A stretch of 64,000 bases of DNA. Source: Thalassobaculum sp. OXR-137. Lineage in GTDB: Bacteria; Pseudomonadota; Alphaproteobacteria; Thalassobaculales; Thalassobaculaceae. Positions 1 through 10,747 of this stretch are shown piece by piece (positions within the stretch are counted from its first letter, which is position 1; each line of letters opens with the position of its first letter). The notes below the pieces were generated by a model, which saw only the letters and a program-made list of their open reading frames with translations, was not told the DNA's origin and ran no database searches. The stretch lies in NCBI RefSeq assembly GCF_034377285.1, contig NZ_CP139715.1, positions 1,410,001 to 1,474,000 of the forward strand. Direction: 5' to 3'. The position numbers and the translations under genes were made by a program.

Positions 1-1659
1 TTCAACACCATCCGCGGCGAGAAAGTTCGCCCAAAACGAGATCAACTCGTTCAAAGGCTTGTTGTACCGGCGGACAGTTCGTTCGCGGGAGAAATCGGTT
101 GAGGCGCCTCGGTTATCTTCCGTCACGCCTGCCATTACCGTTCGAGGCTCGAAAAGAAGCCACAGCCTATCGTCTGCCCAATCTAGGCGGGTGCCGATGC
201 CTTCGTGCCAAAGTAGATCTGGTTGATTTTGAACACTTCCGGAGAGATTTCCGACCAACTTTCGCAGTGGTGCCCAGCGCTGATCAGCAGGATCACTCGG
301 AAAGAGAAGATCGGTATTTCGGCGGCGGATGAGTGTCAGATCATGTTTGCGCGCGAGCGCATGGGAGAGGGCCTGTCTAACGAGTCCGCGCTCCTGGCTG
401 TCATAGCGTAGGCGGCGCACTTCAATGGTATGGAGATCGAACTCCTCGATCATATTATCAGAAAAGGCTGTACGCACGTCGTTGTCGGCTCCAAATGCGA
501 GAACGCCTGCCCGTGTACGCGTTCCCAAGACCGCTACATCTGTCGCCTCAATGGCGGACCTGACTTCGGCGTGTCCGCCAATATTGCAGGTTACGCGCCG
601 ACAGACAGACGGCATAGACTTCAGTTCTAAAGCGTTGAATCTCACAACAGGAAAGCCACGATTACCACTAGGTTTTGTGGCTGGTGAGCAGATGGCTCGC
701 TCGGACGCGAATGTGTCGAGCATTGTGGTATCCAGATCGTCGAGCAGACGGACCAGGTCGCGCAATGTTTCGTCGAAGTTCTCAATTGTGACGAGGCCGC
801 CATCGACACCCTTCGAAGCCGCATTGCCCAGAAATTCCGATACCCGTTGAAGCGGCGGATCTTCACCTCGATGGAGCCAAAACAGGCCGCCGGGGAAAGG
901 TGAAGTTTTCTCTAGGACCTCCTCTAAAGCACTCATGACCGAATTGTCGCGTCCGCTATAACCAGCAACGACCAAGCCGGAGCTTCCACAGGTGCCCACA
1001 AAAAGATCCCGCAGGGTGGCATCCTGACGCCTCAGTTCATCTCCCGTGTTCTTGAGACGACGAGACCGGAAATCGCCGTGCAGCTTGATCTCTGCAGGCC
1101 AGCGCTCGCCATTGAGTGCGTCTCGGGCGAGATCAGGAGCGTCAAGCGCGACAGTGGTCAGGTGACCTGTCCCATCATAAATCTTGGCACATGCATCAGC
1201 CACGAGCGGATCGAAGTTTGTGGTCCACACGATTTTGGTGCGGCTCGCCTTCATGAATGTGGCCAGCGCCATGTGGCCGTAGGACGGTTTAGCGCCGCTT
1301 AGCTTGGCGGCGATGTACGTCCTGCGGTCGTTTTCGCTTGGATAAGCTGCTTCGAACAGCGCGGCATATTCATCGGGGGCGCCTGTTGGGGGAAACTGAT
1401 CGAGGCCGTCGATGAAACCTTGGAGTGATCGGCGAACCGCCGGATTTGCCAGGTCGGCAACGGTCTTTGGCGAGACATGTCGTTGACTCACATATAGCTG
1501 CTGCTTGAATTCCCAGATCATGTCCCATGCCGTGGGAATGCCGGCTGAGGCAGAGGCTCCAGCCCCGAGCAGCCACATCAGACCACCCGGGCGCATTGAA
1601 AACCGGCGTGCAAAATCATCCCCTGTAACAATGGAATAGGGGACATCCGTTATTCTCAT
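1..1659 (-). CDS. SIR2-family protein, 3' end cut by window edge (553 codons visible)
   Basis: Reading the minus strand from ATG at 1659 gives 553 codons with no stop before the window edge, so the gene is real and partial. The N-terminal ~260 residues form a SIR2-type NAD-binding domain: [13 protein letters not shown] (30-42), WTTNFDPLV (145-153), KLHGDF (192-197, candidate catalytic His194) and AGYSGRD (232-238). In defence proteins this domain usually destroys NAD+ and stops growth. Residues ~330-553 form a second region, with RLWLLFEP near 505 and [11 protein letters not shown] near 530, that I cannot assign with certainty; an APAZ-like region, as in SIR2-APAZ partners of short Argonautes, is one possibility. 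Its ATG overlaps the stop of the restriction gene (ATGA, 1656-1659), so the two are translationally coupled. The SIR2 call is firm. NADase activity and the C-terminal role are inference. Confidence 0.85.
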   Translation of the reverse strand, partial: MRITDVPYSIVTGDDFARRFSMRPGGLMWLLGAGASASAGIPTAWDMIWEFKQQLYVSQRHVSPKTVADLANPAVRRSLQGFIDGLDQFPPTGAPDEYAALFEAAYPSENDRRTYIAAKLSGAKPSYGHMALATFMKASRTKIVWTTNFDPLVADACAKIYDGTGHLTTVALDAPDLARDALNGERWPAEIKLHGDFRSRRLKNTGDELRRQDATLRDLFVGTCGSSGLVVAGYSGRDNSVMSALEEVLEKTSPFPGGLFWLHRGEDPPLQRVSEFLGNAASKGVDGGLVTIENFDETLRDLVRLLDDLDTTMLDTFASERAICSPATKPSGNRGFPVVRFNALELKSMPSVCRRVTCNIGGHAEVRSAIEATDVAVLGTRTRAGVLAFGADNDVRTAFSDNMIEEFDLHTIEVRRLRYDSQERGLVRQALSHALARKHDLTLIRRRNTDLLFPSDPADQRWAPLRKLVGNLSGSVQNQPDLLWHEGIGTRLDWADDRLWLLFEPRTVMAGVTEDNRGASTDFSRERTVRRYNKPLNELISFWANFLAADGVE

Positions 1660-4600
1660 GCTGCCCGCCCGACAATATCCATCAGCTTTGCGTAATCGGT
1701 GACCACGTCATATTTGACCTGGTCATCGGTGACTTTGTGGGCGATCTCAACGAAAAACTTTCTGGCGCACTCGATCTTCGTTTTTTCGATTTCGCGGAGC
1801 TTCATTGAGGACATTGTGCCCTTGGTTTCAGCAACAAAATAGATGTGCTTGACCCCACCTTCCTTGAAGGAAATAGCCCAGTCAGGGTTGTAGTCACCGA
1901 CTGGCGTCGGAATGAGGAAACCGCGCGGCAGCTTGGCGTAGACGACCACCTCTGTGCTCGTGTCTAACTCCTCAACAAACTGCCGCTCAATGTCAGAATC
2001 GGTCACCACGTAGTCGTAGACGTGGTTTTTCAGCTTGGCGCTTGCCCGGGAAAAATCCTGTCCAGTCTGGCTGGCCGTGAAAATACCGACGTCGTAGCGG
2101 TCCTCGACTTCATCGTAAGTGAGGCGCTCGATGATCATTGTCGCCTTCTGCTCCGATATGATCCGGGAAGCCTCTGCGATGAAGTGTTCCGGGTTCTGAT
2201 GGAACTGAGCGAATACACTGGCCTCGATGCCCGAGAGGATAGATGCCGTCGATTGTCGGGTAAGCTGGGCGTTCTCCGCGATCTTCCCAATAAGGTCGTA
2301 TTTCACCAGCGAGTGAATAGAGCCCCCTTGCTCCGTGCTTGTGCTGGTAACCTTGAAGCCGTCGCCAGTCTTCAGTTGATCGTCGGTGATCCCGTCGTTC
2401 TGAACACCGACCTGCACGGTGTATTGCAGCGGTGTCACCCTGAGCTGGCTGTCGAGCGCGCTCACACATTTCCGAATGAGTTCGGCGGAGTCGAACTCCA
2501 CGCGGTAGACCGCCTTTCGATTGATCCGGGCCCAGAGTTCCTGGAATTCCTTCTTCTCGAAATTGGCATTGAGCGGATTCGTCTTTGGCTTCCTGCCATC
2601 GTCGACTTTGGGCAACTGCGCGTCGCTGAACACACTGTCGATAAGCTGGAATATCTGATCCGCATGGGGTTTCAGTTCGTCCGGCAAAGCAGCGAGCGCC
2701 CCCGCTTCCTTCGCGGTGTGGTAGTCGCCGGAGATCTGGTCAGCATCGTCCGTGTAGTCGTTCTTGACGAGGTATCTGTATATTTGCTTCGCCATGGCCG
2801 GCGTGATCTCGACCGGCCCCGCCTCGGTTGTCATGATCTTGCCTGTGAAATACGCCTCGGTCGCCTGCCGCGGGCGCGACGACAACGTATCAGCGATCTC
2901 TTTCTGAAGGCCGCCGACAAAATCCTTGTAGCTTTCGCTGGCGACCACGGTGAGAACGTTGATGTCGTGAACGACCGCCGGGTGATCCATGCGGTCCCCA
3001 TGCTGGTCTACTGACAAGCGAAGCCCACGGCCAACCTCCTGGCGGCGCGAAATCGTATTGTCGCTGTGCTTCAACATGCACATGACGAAGACGTTCGGGT
3101 TGTCCCAGCCTTCGCGAAGTGCGGAGTGCGAGAAGATGAACCGTACCTCTCTCTTTGCCCGCTGCTCGGCACTGTCCGATGGCCCCGGAAGGGTCAAAAG
3201 GCTTTCTTTGTCCTTCAGGATTAGGTCGTAGGCATCCACGTCATCGGAATCGACAGCCCGCGCCCCGACGGCGGGATCTTTCAGGTGCTTGGTTTTCTTG
3301 TCGATCGAGAAGTAGCCGTTGTGAGTGTTGCCCACGTCGATTGCGGCCAGATGCTTCCGGTACACCTCGTTGTCGATCACCAACTCCGAGAGATACTCGG
3401 CCTTCAGAAGCTCGTACTCTTCCTCGAAGACGCGGGCGTATTCGCCTTTCTCGTCGGCCTGACTATAGTCGCGGTACTTCACCACCTCGTCGATGAAGAA
3501 CAGGGACAACACCTTGATTCCTTGAGCGAAGAGCTGCTTTTCCTTGTCGAGATGCGCCTTGATCGTCTCGCGGATCTGGATGCGCCGAATGTCGCGCTCG
3601 GACACGTCGCCCGTGGCCTCGCCAGCCGTCAGGACCACACCGTTGGTAAACTCGACAGTGTCATGGTTGTAGTCGATCTGCGAAATGGTGAAGCCACGGT
3701 ATTGATCGAGCTCCCCAGAGATCGTGAACAGATCGTCGCGGAACTCCAGCCGCCGAAGCTGGCGCTTGATCTCGCCCGACTTCAGCTTCACCTCGATCTC
3801 GATGCGGGCGACGGGCGCTTTCTTCGAGATGTCGATCCCTTCAAGGTAGAGATAGGCGTTCGTGCCAGCGAGGCCGCGCGTCTGGATACCGCGCACGGCG
3901 ATCTTCTTCACCAGTTTCTGGTTATAGGCATCCAGTGCGTCGAGGCGGTGCACCCGATTGTGCTGCGTCTTGTGGGTCGCCGAATAGCGCAGGATCATCA
4001 GCGGTTTGAACTTCGGCAATGCCTCCATCGTGGCATTGCCCTGCATCTTCTGCGGTTCATCCAGGATCAAGATTGGCCGGTTGCTGGCGATCACGTCGAT
4101 GGGGCGTCGGGACTGGAAGTCGTCCAGTTCGTCATAGATGCGCCGATTGTCGGCACCGCGGGCGGCAAACGCCTGAATGTTGATGACCATGACGTTGATG
4201 CCGGCGTCGGACGAGAAGCTCTCCAACTCGTGCAGGCGTTTGGAGTTGTAGATGAAGAAACGCGCCTTCTTGCCGTAGCTTTCGGTGAAATGCTCTGCGG
4301 TGATCTGCAGCGATTTATAGACGCCCTCACGGATCGCGATGCTGGGCACCATGATGATGAATTTCGACCAGCCGTAACGCTTGTTCATCTCGAAGATGGT
4401 CTTGATATAGCAATAGGTCTTGCCTGTGCCGGTCTCCATCTCGATGTCGAGGTGATATCGGCTCGCAGTCAGCGCATCGCGCGTGTAGGTCGCTGGCGCC
4501 GGTGCCCGCTCTCCGCGGGCGTTTACGACGGTGAAGTCGGTCAGACTTTGGCTGAACGGCAGATTCTGACGGCGTTGCACGTCCTGCATGTTCGCGAGAA

Positions 4601-4796
4601 CCTGCGCCTCGGTTAACGCAATGTCGGCGTTCTTGAAGCCTTCCTCGAAAGCGCTGGCCTGGGCCTTGCGGCCGGGATCGATCCGGTAGGTGATGCCGCT
4701 CACCATCGGTTGACCGGCGAAACAATCCACGACGGAATCGACGGCATTGGTCTGATAGGGCTGGACCTTGAACTTGAGTTTCATTGCGCCTGACAT
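1656..4796 (-). CDS. res: Type III restriction endonuclease, Res-type helicase-nuclease subunit
   Basis: This 1046-residue protein is a superfamily 2 helicase of the type III restriction family. Visible motifs are Walker A ETGTGKT (121-127), DEPQ (246-249) as motif II, SATHKT (272-277) as motif [13 protein letters not shown] and QEVGRGLR (motif VI). Near the C-terminus, YNPDW followed by AETKG fits the PD-(D/E)XK endonuclease that cuts DNA in these enzymes. The length is typical for Res. It lies 11 bp after the mod gene and its stop overlaps the SIR2 start. With Mod it should form the Res-Mod complex that translocates from unmethylated sites. All conserved motifs appear intact. Confidence 0.92.
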   Translation of the reverse strand: MSGAMKLKFKVQPYQTNAVDSVVDCFAGQPMVSGITYRIDPGRKAQASAFEEGFKNADIALTEAQVLANMQDVQRRQNLPFSQSLTDFTVVNARGERAPAPATYTRDALTASRYHLDIEMETGTGKTYCYIKTIFEMNKRYGWSKFIIMVPSIAIREGVYKSLQITAEHFTESYGKKARFFIYNSKRLHELESFSSDAGINVMVINIQAFAARGADNRRIYDELDDFQSRRPIDVIASNRPILILDEPQKMQGNATMEALPKFKPLMILRYSATHKTQHNRVHRLDALDAYNQKLVKKIAVRGIQTRGLAGTNAYLYLEGIDISKKAPVARIEIEVKLKSGEIKRQLRRLEFRDDLFTISGELDQYRGFTISQIDYNHDTVEFTNGVVLTAGEATGDVSERDIRRIQIRETIKAHLDKEKQLFAQGIKVLSLFFIDEVVKYRDYSQADEKGEYARVFEEEYELLKAEYLSELVIDNEVYRKHLAAIDVGNTHNGYFSIDKKTKHLKDPAVGARAVDSDDVDAYDLILKDKESLLTLPGPSDSAEQRAKREVRFIFSHSALREGWDNPNVFVMCMLKHSDNTISRRQEVGRGLRLSVDQHGDRMDHPAVVHDINVLTVVASESYKDFVGGLQKEIADTLSSRPRQATEAYFTGKIMTTEAGPVEITPAMAKQIYRYLVKNDYTDDADQISGDYHTAKEAGALAALPDELKPHADQIFQLIDSVFSDAQLPKVDDGRKPKTNPLNANFEKKEFQELWARINRKAVYRVEFDSAELIRKCVSALDSQLRVTPLQYTVQVGVQNDGITDDQLKTGDGFKVTSTSTEQGGSIHSLVKYDLIGKIAENAQLTRQSTASILSGIEASVFAQFHQNPEHFIAEASRIISEQKATMIIERLTYDEVEDRYDVGIFTASQTGQDFSRASAKLKNHVYDYVVTDSDIERQFVEELDTSTEVVVYAKLPRGFLIPTPVGDYNPDWAISFKEGGVKHIYFVAETKGTMSSMKLREIEKTKIECARKFFVEIAHKVTDDQVKYDVVTDYAKLMDIVGRAA

Positions 4797-4807
4797 GCCT
4801 CGCCCCC

Positions 4808-6685
4808 TCAGATCGACTTGACGTCGGTGGTGGGGGAAAGCTGGCGGAAGATCTGTTCGACGTTGATCTTCACCGCGTCCGACACGAAGCCGTTGTCGCG
4901 GAAAACGACGCGCAGCGGCTCGTGCCCCGCCAGCTCCTTGACCAATTCCTCGGTGATGCCGGTGTCGAAACAGGCGACAAGGGCGTTTTCATCCACGAAG
5001 AACACCGTTTTGCCCTGCACCGTTTCGCGTTGGATGGGCAGCGTCAGATCCACACCCCAATCGACTAGCACCTGGAAGAGCAAGTCCTCGGGCGTGCGGT
5101 CGGGTTTGATGTTGTCGACCGCAGAGAGAAGATCGGCCTGCTTGACTTCGTCTGGGCGGTAGTACACGTCCTGCATGTTCGAGGTGTCGATCTTCAGGAC
5201 GCGGAAGCCGACATCGACCAGATGGTCAGTCCGGCTCCCCTCCCCAGCTTTATTGCCTGCCCGTCGAAGCCTTTCCTTCGTAAGCTCCGCGATGTTCCGC
5301 GGCTTTCCTAGCTTATCGCAGTAATCCGCTGCAGTTTTTTGCTCCCTGTTATTGGGATCCAGAGCTTCAGGAATCTGCACAAGAATGAACCGCCGCTTGC
5401 CGCCGTCCAACACATTTTGATTCATCACTGCGTGAGCTGTGGCACCGGAACCAGCAAAGAAATCAAGAACAATGTCATTTTCTTTCGTCGCTTGTTCAAC
5501 AATTACCTTCATCAGAGATACAGGCTTAGGAAAGCTGAAAACTCGATCACCGAAAAGACTTACCATGTCGGATGTGCCGTCACGGGTGTAAATTCCATCA
5601 CCAATAATGGTTGAAAATCCCGTGAAGTCGGAATCCAACTCACTCAGAAAGGCTTTCCTTCGGGGACGCCCGTCAGAAGAGGCAGGCCACAGTATGCGAT
5701 CCTCTCGAATGAGGCGTGCCATCGTGTTGCGGTCATATCGCCAACCCATTTGTGGGCAGCCGTAGTTAATTCCTGTCTCTGGATGGACGAGATCATAGTG
5801 AAGGTTTGGGCGCCGATCAGCGGTGGCAATGCCAACCATGTTTGCACTTGCCCAATCACCTCGTGGGTCATTGTCCGGGTTGGAATATTGTTCTTTGTTT
5901 CTCTCGGAGCCTCTGATCGCTTTCCCGTAGCACAATATATACTCGTGATCGACAGACGCGCCCGTGACTGTCCGATTGTCGATGTTTTGACGACTTTTCC
6001 ATACAAAACATGCAATAAACCTATCTGATCCGAAAATCTCGTCACAAATCTTCTTTAGGTTCTGGAGCTCACCGTCGTCGATACTAATGAAAATTGCACC
6101 ATCATCACTAAGAAGGTTGCGCGCCAAGCGCAACCGCGGATACATCATGCTCAACCAATCTGAGTGGAAGCGACCGTTCGAGCTTGGATTGGCAACAAGG
6201 CGATTGCCAGTATCGTCATGCTGATTCGAGCGAGCGAGAAATTCCTTTGATCCTTCCACGAAATTGTCATCATAGACAAAATCGTTCCCGGTATTGTAGG
6301 GCGGATCAATGTAGATCATCTTTATTTCGCCTAGGTATGTTTCTTGTATCAACTTCAAGGCGTCTAGGTTGTCACCTTCGATAAGAATGTTCTTTGTGGA
6401 CTCAAATTCGACGCTTTCGACCGCCAAAGGACGCAGTGTTTTTGCGATTGGTGAGTTGGCGATTGCCAGAGATTCGCGCTTCCCTGGCCAATTCAGGTGA
6501 AATCGCTCCTGCGGCCCCTCGACGATATGGTCGCTCAACTCCTGCCGAAGCTGATCGAAGTCCACTACCTGCCGCAGCTTTCCCGTCTCGTCCGCCGCCT
6601 CGGTCACGCAGCCGGGAAACAGCTCACAGATCTTCGCGATATTCTCTTCTGTCAGGTTCGGGCTGTGCAGTTTCAGTTTGTCCAT
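4808..6685 (-). CDS. mod: Type III-like DNA adenine methyltransferase, Mod subunit
   Basis: A 625-residue site-specific DNA methyltransferase. The catalytic motif DPPYNTG (127-133) precedes the SAM-binding motif [12 protein letters not shown] (about residues 418-430), which is the beta-class order used by type III Mod proteins. The region between them would hold target recognition. I use the ATG at 6685 (protein begins [10 protein letters not shown]). An earlier in-frame ATG at 6778 would run back through the upstream DUF4391 gene. Mod both protects host DNA and gives Res its sequence specificity. The gene sits 13 bp after DUF4391 and 11 bp before res, so all three are probably on one transcript. 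The recognition sequence cannot be read from the gene. Confidence 0.92.
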   Translation of the reverse strand: MDKLKLHSPNLTEENIAKICELFPGCVTEAADETGKLRQVVDFDQLRQELSDHIVEGPQERFHLNWPGKRESLAIANSPIAKTLRPLAVESVEFESTKNILIEGDNLDALKLIQETYLGEIKMIYIDPPYNTGNDFVYDDNFVEGSKEFLARSNQHDDTGNRLVANPSSNGRFHSDWLSMMYPRLRLARNLLSDDGAIFISIDDGELQNLKKICDEIFGSDRFIACFVWKSRQNIDNRTVTGASVDHEYILCYGKAIRGSERNKEQYSNPDNDPRGDWASANMVGIATADRRPNLHYDLVHPETGINYGCPQMGWRYDRNTMARLIREDRILWPASSDGRPRRKAFLSELDSDFTGFSTIIGDGIYTRDGTSDMVSLFGDRVFSFPKPVSLMKVIVEQATKENDIVLDFFAGSGATAHAVMNQNVLDGGKRRFILVQIPEALDPNNREQKTAADYCDKLGKPRNIAELTKERLRRAGNKAGEGSRTDHLVDVGFRVLKIDTSNMQDVYYRPDEVKQADLLSAVDNIKPDRTPEDLLFQVLVDWGVDLTLPIQRETVQGKTVFFVDENALVACFDTGITEELVKELAGHEPLRVVFRDNGFVSDAVKINVEQIFRQLSPTTDVKSI

Positions 6686-6698
6686 GCTCGTCGTCCTC

Positions 6699-7478
6699 TC
6701 ACTCGCTCGTAGCGGCCGGTTGGGCGGTCGCCCCGGTGAGCCGTTCCAGTTCCAGTTTTGCCGCGCGCAGCTCGGCATTGATCGCCACGCGCTTGTTGAA
6801 TTGCTTCTCTCGCGCCAGCCGCGCCTTGATGCGCTCGACCTCCCGCGTCTTGGCGCGGATCGCCTCTATCCGCGCGATCCGGTCCGCGATGGGCCAATCT
6901 ACCAAGGAGTTGCGCGGGACGTCCGGCGCGTGCGTGAACGCCGCTTGCGGCATTTCTCCAAAGCCGGTCGCGGCCACGTCGTCCTGTTGACCGGCCTGTG
7001 CGGACAGAATCGCCCCAAGTATCCCTTCGTATAACGCCCCGAGATTAAGCGCGACCGGCAATGGCGCCCGGGCTGTATCCTCTGGCGCCCAATCGGTCGC
7101 GAAATACTCACTGATCACCCATTTCATGCTGTCGGCCTCGCTGGGGCGCTTGAACGCCGCCATGGCCTTGCGCTTGCCGCCATAGGTCAGATCGAAGATC
7201 AGGGGGAACGGGATTGCCTTGTCGATCGCGCGCAGGACACCCTCGTCGAGCTTGCCGGTCTTGAGCGAGATGCTGAAGACCTGAATCTCCGTCACCGATT
7301 TGGTGGCGCTCAGGTTGATCGTCTCGGGCGCCAGCTTGAAACGCCAGACGATCTGATCGACCTCGCGCACGAACAGGTCCTTGAGAGCAGTGTTCGCGCC
7401 GGCGTGCTCATAGATCTTGGTCTTCGGCACCACGCGACCGAAGGCAGCGCTCTTGGGATAGTCGAAGAACGCCGTCAT
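6699..7478 (-). CDS. DUF4391 domain protein
   Basis: A 259-residue protein beginning MTAFFDYPKSAAFGRVVPK, which I recognise as DUF4391, a family of unknown biochemistry found next to type III restriction genes and PLD-type helicases. The N-terminal two thirds is globular. The C-terminal ~70 residues (IADRIARIEAIRAKTREVER onward) are charged and heptad-like, suggesting a coiled coil. Its ATG lies inside the end of the helicase gene with a 4-bp overlap (7475-7478), so the two are translationally coupled. A structural or adaptor role between helicase and Mod/Res is inference from gene order only. Confidence 0.8.
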   Translation of the reverse strand: MTAFFDYPKSAAFGRVVPKTKIYEHAGANTALKDLFVREVDQIVWRFKLAPETINLSATKSVTEIQVFSISLKTGKLDEGVLRAIDKAIPFPLIFDLTYGGKRKAMAAFKRPSEADSMKWVISEYFATDWAPEDTARAPLPVALNLGALYEGILGAILSAQAGQQDDVAATGFGEMPQAAFTHAPDVPRNSLVDWPIADRIARIEAIRAKTREVERIKARLAREKQFNKRVAINAELRAAKLELERLTGATAQPAATSE

Positions 7479-10400
7479 CCGGGACCTCCCTCGATCACCA
7501 GGAAGCCGATCAGCTCGAAGTCATCAAGCCCTTTGAGTGTGTGGGTGAGTGCCGTCGTGCGGCCGCCGCTGAACAGACTGTCGAGGTCCTTCTCTTCCTT
7601 GACCTCGATCATGGAGCGGATGGCCGAGCTCAGGAGCTCCGAATAATGCTCCATCTTCCGGCCGTCCCCGGTGCGCTCGTTGAAAGAGCGGCAGACATCC
7701 GGGACCGGCACCTCGCGACCCTTGCAACTGGTTCGGATCAGGTCGAGCAGGCGCTTCACCTCGGTATGGTCGGCAATGATCTGGCCGTCATCGGCGATGT
7801 AGACCAGATAGTAGGGGTGGAGCCGGTTCTGCTGGTTGATGTTCACGCTGTCGTGGATGTTCTTGAGCGCGAAGATCACGCCGGGGCGGAGCCCCAGCTC
7901 CGGCTGCGACGGAACCACGGCATGCATGCCATTGGGCAGGCTGGCGAGTTCGCCGTGCTGCTTGACGTAGTTGAGCAGGTCCATGCGGAAGTCGTTCAGG
8001 CCGAGGTCGGTGATCGATATGCCTGTCTTGACGTCCTCGATCTCGATGACCTCTTCCTGCAGGCGCTTGAGCTGCTCCTTGCGGTAGGCGATGTCACTGC
8101 TCTTGGCCGTCAGGACATTGTCGTCACCGGTTCCGACCATGTCCGCGATCACCATCCGGTTCTCGACGCGCTCCTTGAGGTTGATGTACTCGTCGAGCGA
8201 AATGTCCGGCCAATAATTCACGAGCTGGATCTGCGAGTTCGGCGAGCCAATGCGGTCGATGCGTCCGTAGCGCTGAATGATGCGAACCGGGTTCCAGTGG
8301 ATGTCGTAGTTGATCAGGTAGTCACAGTCCTGAAGGTTCTGGCCTTCGGAAATGCAGTCCGTGCCGATCAGGACGTCGATTTCGCCAAGCTCGTTCGGCA
8401 TCACGACATCCTTCTCCTTCGAGCGTGGGGAGAACAGGGTGAGGACGCCCTGAAAGTCGTAGCCCTTTTTCAGCGTGGTTTTTGGCGCATCAGAGCCCGT
8501 CACCTTGCCGGTGTGCAAACCCAGTTGTTGTGCGAAGGGCGCGAGATTGGCGAAGAGATAGTTCGCCGTGTCGGCGAACGCCGTGAAGATCAGAACCTTC
8601 TTGTTGCCGGGATTTAGAGGCTCACCGACCTTGCGGTTGATGACGTCTTTCAGGTGCTGGAGCTTGGCATCGTCCTGCGGCTCGACCTTGTCCATGGACG
8701 CGACCAGGTCGTCGATCAGGGCGAGATCGGCCTGAAGGTCATGTTTCCAGGATGGCAGGTCCATGTCGGCCAGACTAATCTGGACCTTCTTGCCAACTGT
8801 GAATTCGTCGAGACCCTCAAGATCTTCATCCTCGGCATCCAACGTCTCGGCATCCGCGAGGTAGTCGCTGACGCTCTGCGTGCCGCCGGACTGCTCGAAC
8901 TCACTGATCGCGCCCAGCGTCCGGGATATATTTCCAGCGAGCGAGCGCAGCGTGAGCCGGAATGCCTCGACCGAGCTCTCCAGGCGTTTGAGAAGGTTGG
9001 TCGTCATCAGCGCCTGAAGGCTACGCTCCCGGTCTGCCTGGCGCAGCTTGCCCCGGCCGCCCTCGACCTGGGTGTCGTAGATATCTTCGTATTTCCGTAG
9101 GCGGCTCGACAGGATGTAGCTGATGGGTGCATAGACCGCGAGTTTCAGCATCGAGAGCTGCGCAAATATGTCGTTCAGGCCCATCACGTCGTCGCGGTGT
9201 GTGATCGGGCAATGGAACGACAGGGGTTTTCGCCTTTGGGGGAACTTGCCGATGTCCTTGGTGTCGTAGAAGGTCTCGATGTGCTTGCGTGACCGCGCGA
9301 TCGTCACGGCGTCCAGAAGTTCGAAGAAGTCGAATTCGAGCGCCTTGAGGATTGAGGCCGCGGTTCGCTCGTCCGGCGGCAGTATCGTCCAGGCATTGAA
9401 AGCTTTCTGCGCGCGGCGGAAGATTTCCTCGACGCTGGTTTGCGTCTTCAGGTTCTGTCTGAGAGCCTCCGACTGTCCTTCGTAGGCGAGCGCAAGTTGG
9501 TTGCGCAGGTCGGTGAAGCGGTTGTTCACCGGCGTCGCGGAGAGCATTAGAACCTTGGTCTTCACGCCTGCGCGGATGACCTTGTTCATCAGCTTCTGGT
9601 AGCGTGTCTCCCGGTCCTTGAAGACATCGTTGTTGCGGAAATTATGGGACTCGTCGATGACGACGAGGTCGTAATTGCCCCAATTCACACGGTTGAGCGG
9701 AATGCCGAAGGACTCGCCCGACGTCCGCGAGAGGTCGGTGTGGCAGAGGACATCGTAGTTGAACCGGTCCTTCGCAAAGATGTTGGTCGTCAGGTTGGTG
9801 TTATAGTTTTGCCAGTTATCGGCCAGTTTTTTGGGGCAAAGCACCAAGACGGCACGATTTCGAAGCTCGTAGTATTTCACTACCGCGAGTGCGGTGAAGG
9901 TTTTCCCAAGGCCGACGCTGTCAGCCAGAATACAACCGTTGTATGTCTCCAGCTTGTTGATGATCCCGGTTGCGGCGTCTTTCTGGTAGTTGAACAGCTT
10001 GTTCCAGACAAGGCTGTCGCGATAGCCAGTAAGATCATTCGGAAGAACGTCCTCGTCGATATCCTCCAGGAAGTCCTGGAAGATATTATACAGCATCATG
10101 AAGTAGATGCGTTCTGGCGAATTCTCTTGGTAAACGGACTCAATATGATCGCAGATCGCTTCCGTGACGTCTTTGACTTTTTCCGGGTCCGCCCATATCT
10201 GGTTGAAGAGCTGGAGATACATCTGTGCGTGACTTGGATCGTCAAACCGCGTCACAAAATTCGATACGGCATCGCCTTTCTGATAGCCGAGATCGACCGC
10301 GGTGAAGCCGCTGATCGGCATGTAGGCGATTCCGCCGTCACCACTCGCCACGTGCAGGAACTGCTGCATTGGGGCTTTCGTGGTGTTCGACCGGAACGTG

Positions 10401-10747
10401 GCTTTCTTGCGAATCCAGTCGGCGCATTCACGCGCCACGGCCCTTTGCGTCAGCTTGTTGCGGAGCTGGATTTCAAACTCCGTGCCATAAAGGCCGCTCT
10501 CCCGCCGCGCTTTCGGGATAAAGAACTCTCGCCGTTCTTTGCGCAGGTGATCCGCGACCTCTGTCGGCACGAACGTCGGGGCTGTGAAGATAAACTGAAG
10601 GCTTTCGACCTTGGAAAGTTCAGACTTTAGGGCTTCGAACGCATAGATCGAAAAGCAGGATGCCGCGATTTTCACGCGCGCGCCCCTACCAATTGTGGCT
10701 TTGAGGTCATCGCCCAATAGCTGCGAGGTGTTATCAATGATCTTCAT
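7475..10747 (-). CDS. PLD-domain plus SNF2-type helicase
   Basis: A 1090-residue protein with two parts. Residues ~1-170 resemble a phospholipase-D-like (PLD) nuclease or binding domain. The rest is an SNF2/RapA-type ATPase: ADSVGLGKT Walker A near 275-283, VVIDESHNF motif II, MLSATPVNN motif III, and SEGQNLQDCD and QRYGRIDRIGS as motifs V-VI. A clear catalytic HKD PLD motif is not evident, so the N-terminus may bind DNA rather than cut it. The ATG at 10747 has GAGG six bases upstream; an in-frame GTG at 10759 is the alternative. The gene overlaps the regulator upstream and DUF4391 downstream. Such helicases are found in restriction and DISARM-like islands. Its role with this Mod/Res pair is not settled. 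Confidence 0.85.
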   Translation of the reverse strand: MKIIDNTSQLLGDDLKATIGRGARVKIAASCFSIYAFEALKSELSKVESLQFIFTAPTFVPTEVADHLRKERREFFIPKARRESGLYGTEFEIQLRNKLTQRAVARECADWIRKKATFRSNTTKAPMQQFLHVASGDGGIAYMPISGFTAVDLGYQKGDAVSNFVTRFDDPSHAQMYLQLFNQIWADPEKVKDVTEAICDHIESVYQENSPERIYFMMLYNIFQDFLEDIDEDVLPNDLTGYRDSLVWNKLFNYQKDAATGIINKLETYNGCILADSVGLGKTFTALAVVKYYELRNRAVLVLCPKKLADNWQNYNTNLTTNIFAKDRFNYDVLCHTDLSRTSGESFGIPLNRVNWGNYDLVVIDESHNFRNNDVFKDRETRYQKLMNKVIRAGVKTKVLMLSATPVNNRFTDLRNQLALAYEGQSEALRQNLKTQTSVEEIFRRAQKAFNAWTILPPDERTAASILKALEFDFFELLDAVTIARSRKHIETFYDTKDIGKFPQRRKPLSFHCPITHRDDVMGLNDIFAQLSMLKLAVYAPISYILSSRLRKYEDIYDTQVEGGRGKLRQADRERSLQALMTTNLLKRLESSVEAFRLTLRSLAGNISRTLGAISEFEQSGGTQSVSDYLADAETLDAEDEDLEGLDEFTVGKKVQISLADMDLPSWKHDLQADLALIDDLVASMDKVEPQDDAKLQHLKDVINRKVGEPLNPGNKKVLIFTAFADTANYLFANLAPFAQQLGLHTGKVTGSDAPKTTLKKGYDFQGVLTLFSPRSKEKDVVMPNELGEIDVLIGTDCISEGQNLQDCDYLINYDIHWNPVRIIQRYGRIDRIGSPNSQIQLVNYWPDISLDEYINLKERVENRMVIADMVGTGDDNVLTAKSSDIAYRKEQLKRLQEEVIEIEDVKTGISITDLGLNDFRMDLLNYVKQHGELASLPNGMHAVVPSQPELGLRPGVIFALKNIHDSVNINQQNRLHPYYLVYIADDGQIIADHTEVKRLLDLIRTSCKGREVPVPDVCRSFNERTGDGRKMEHYSELLSSAIRSMIEVKEEKDLDSLFSGGRTTALTHTLKGLDDFELIGFLVIEGGPG

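Noticed and set aside
2022-4616. Long plus-strand frames opposite res (330 and 443 codons)
   Set aside because: They are mirror frames of a well-supported helicase gene, a common effect of GC-rich codon use.
7541-10630. Plus-strand frames opposite the PLD/SNF2 helicase
   Set aside because: No recognisable protein and fully antisense to a gene with all helicase motifs.
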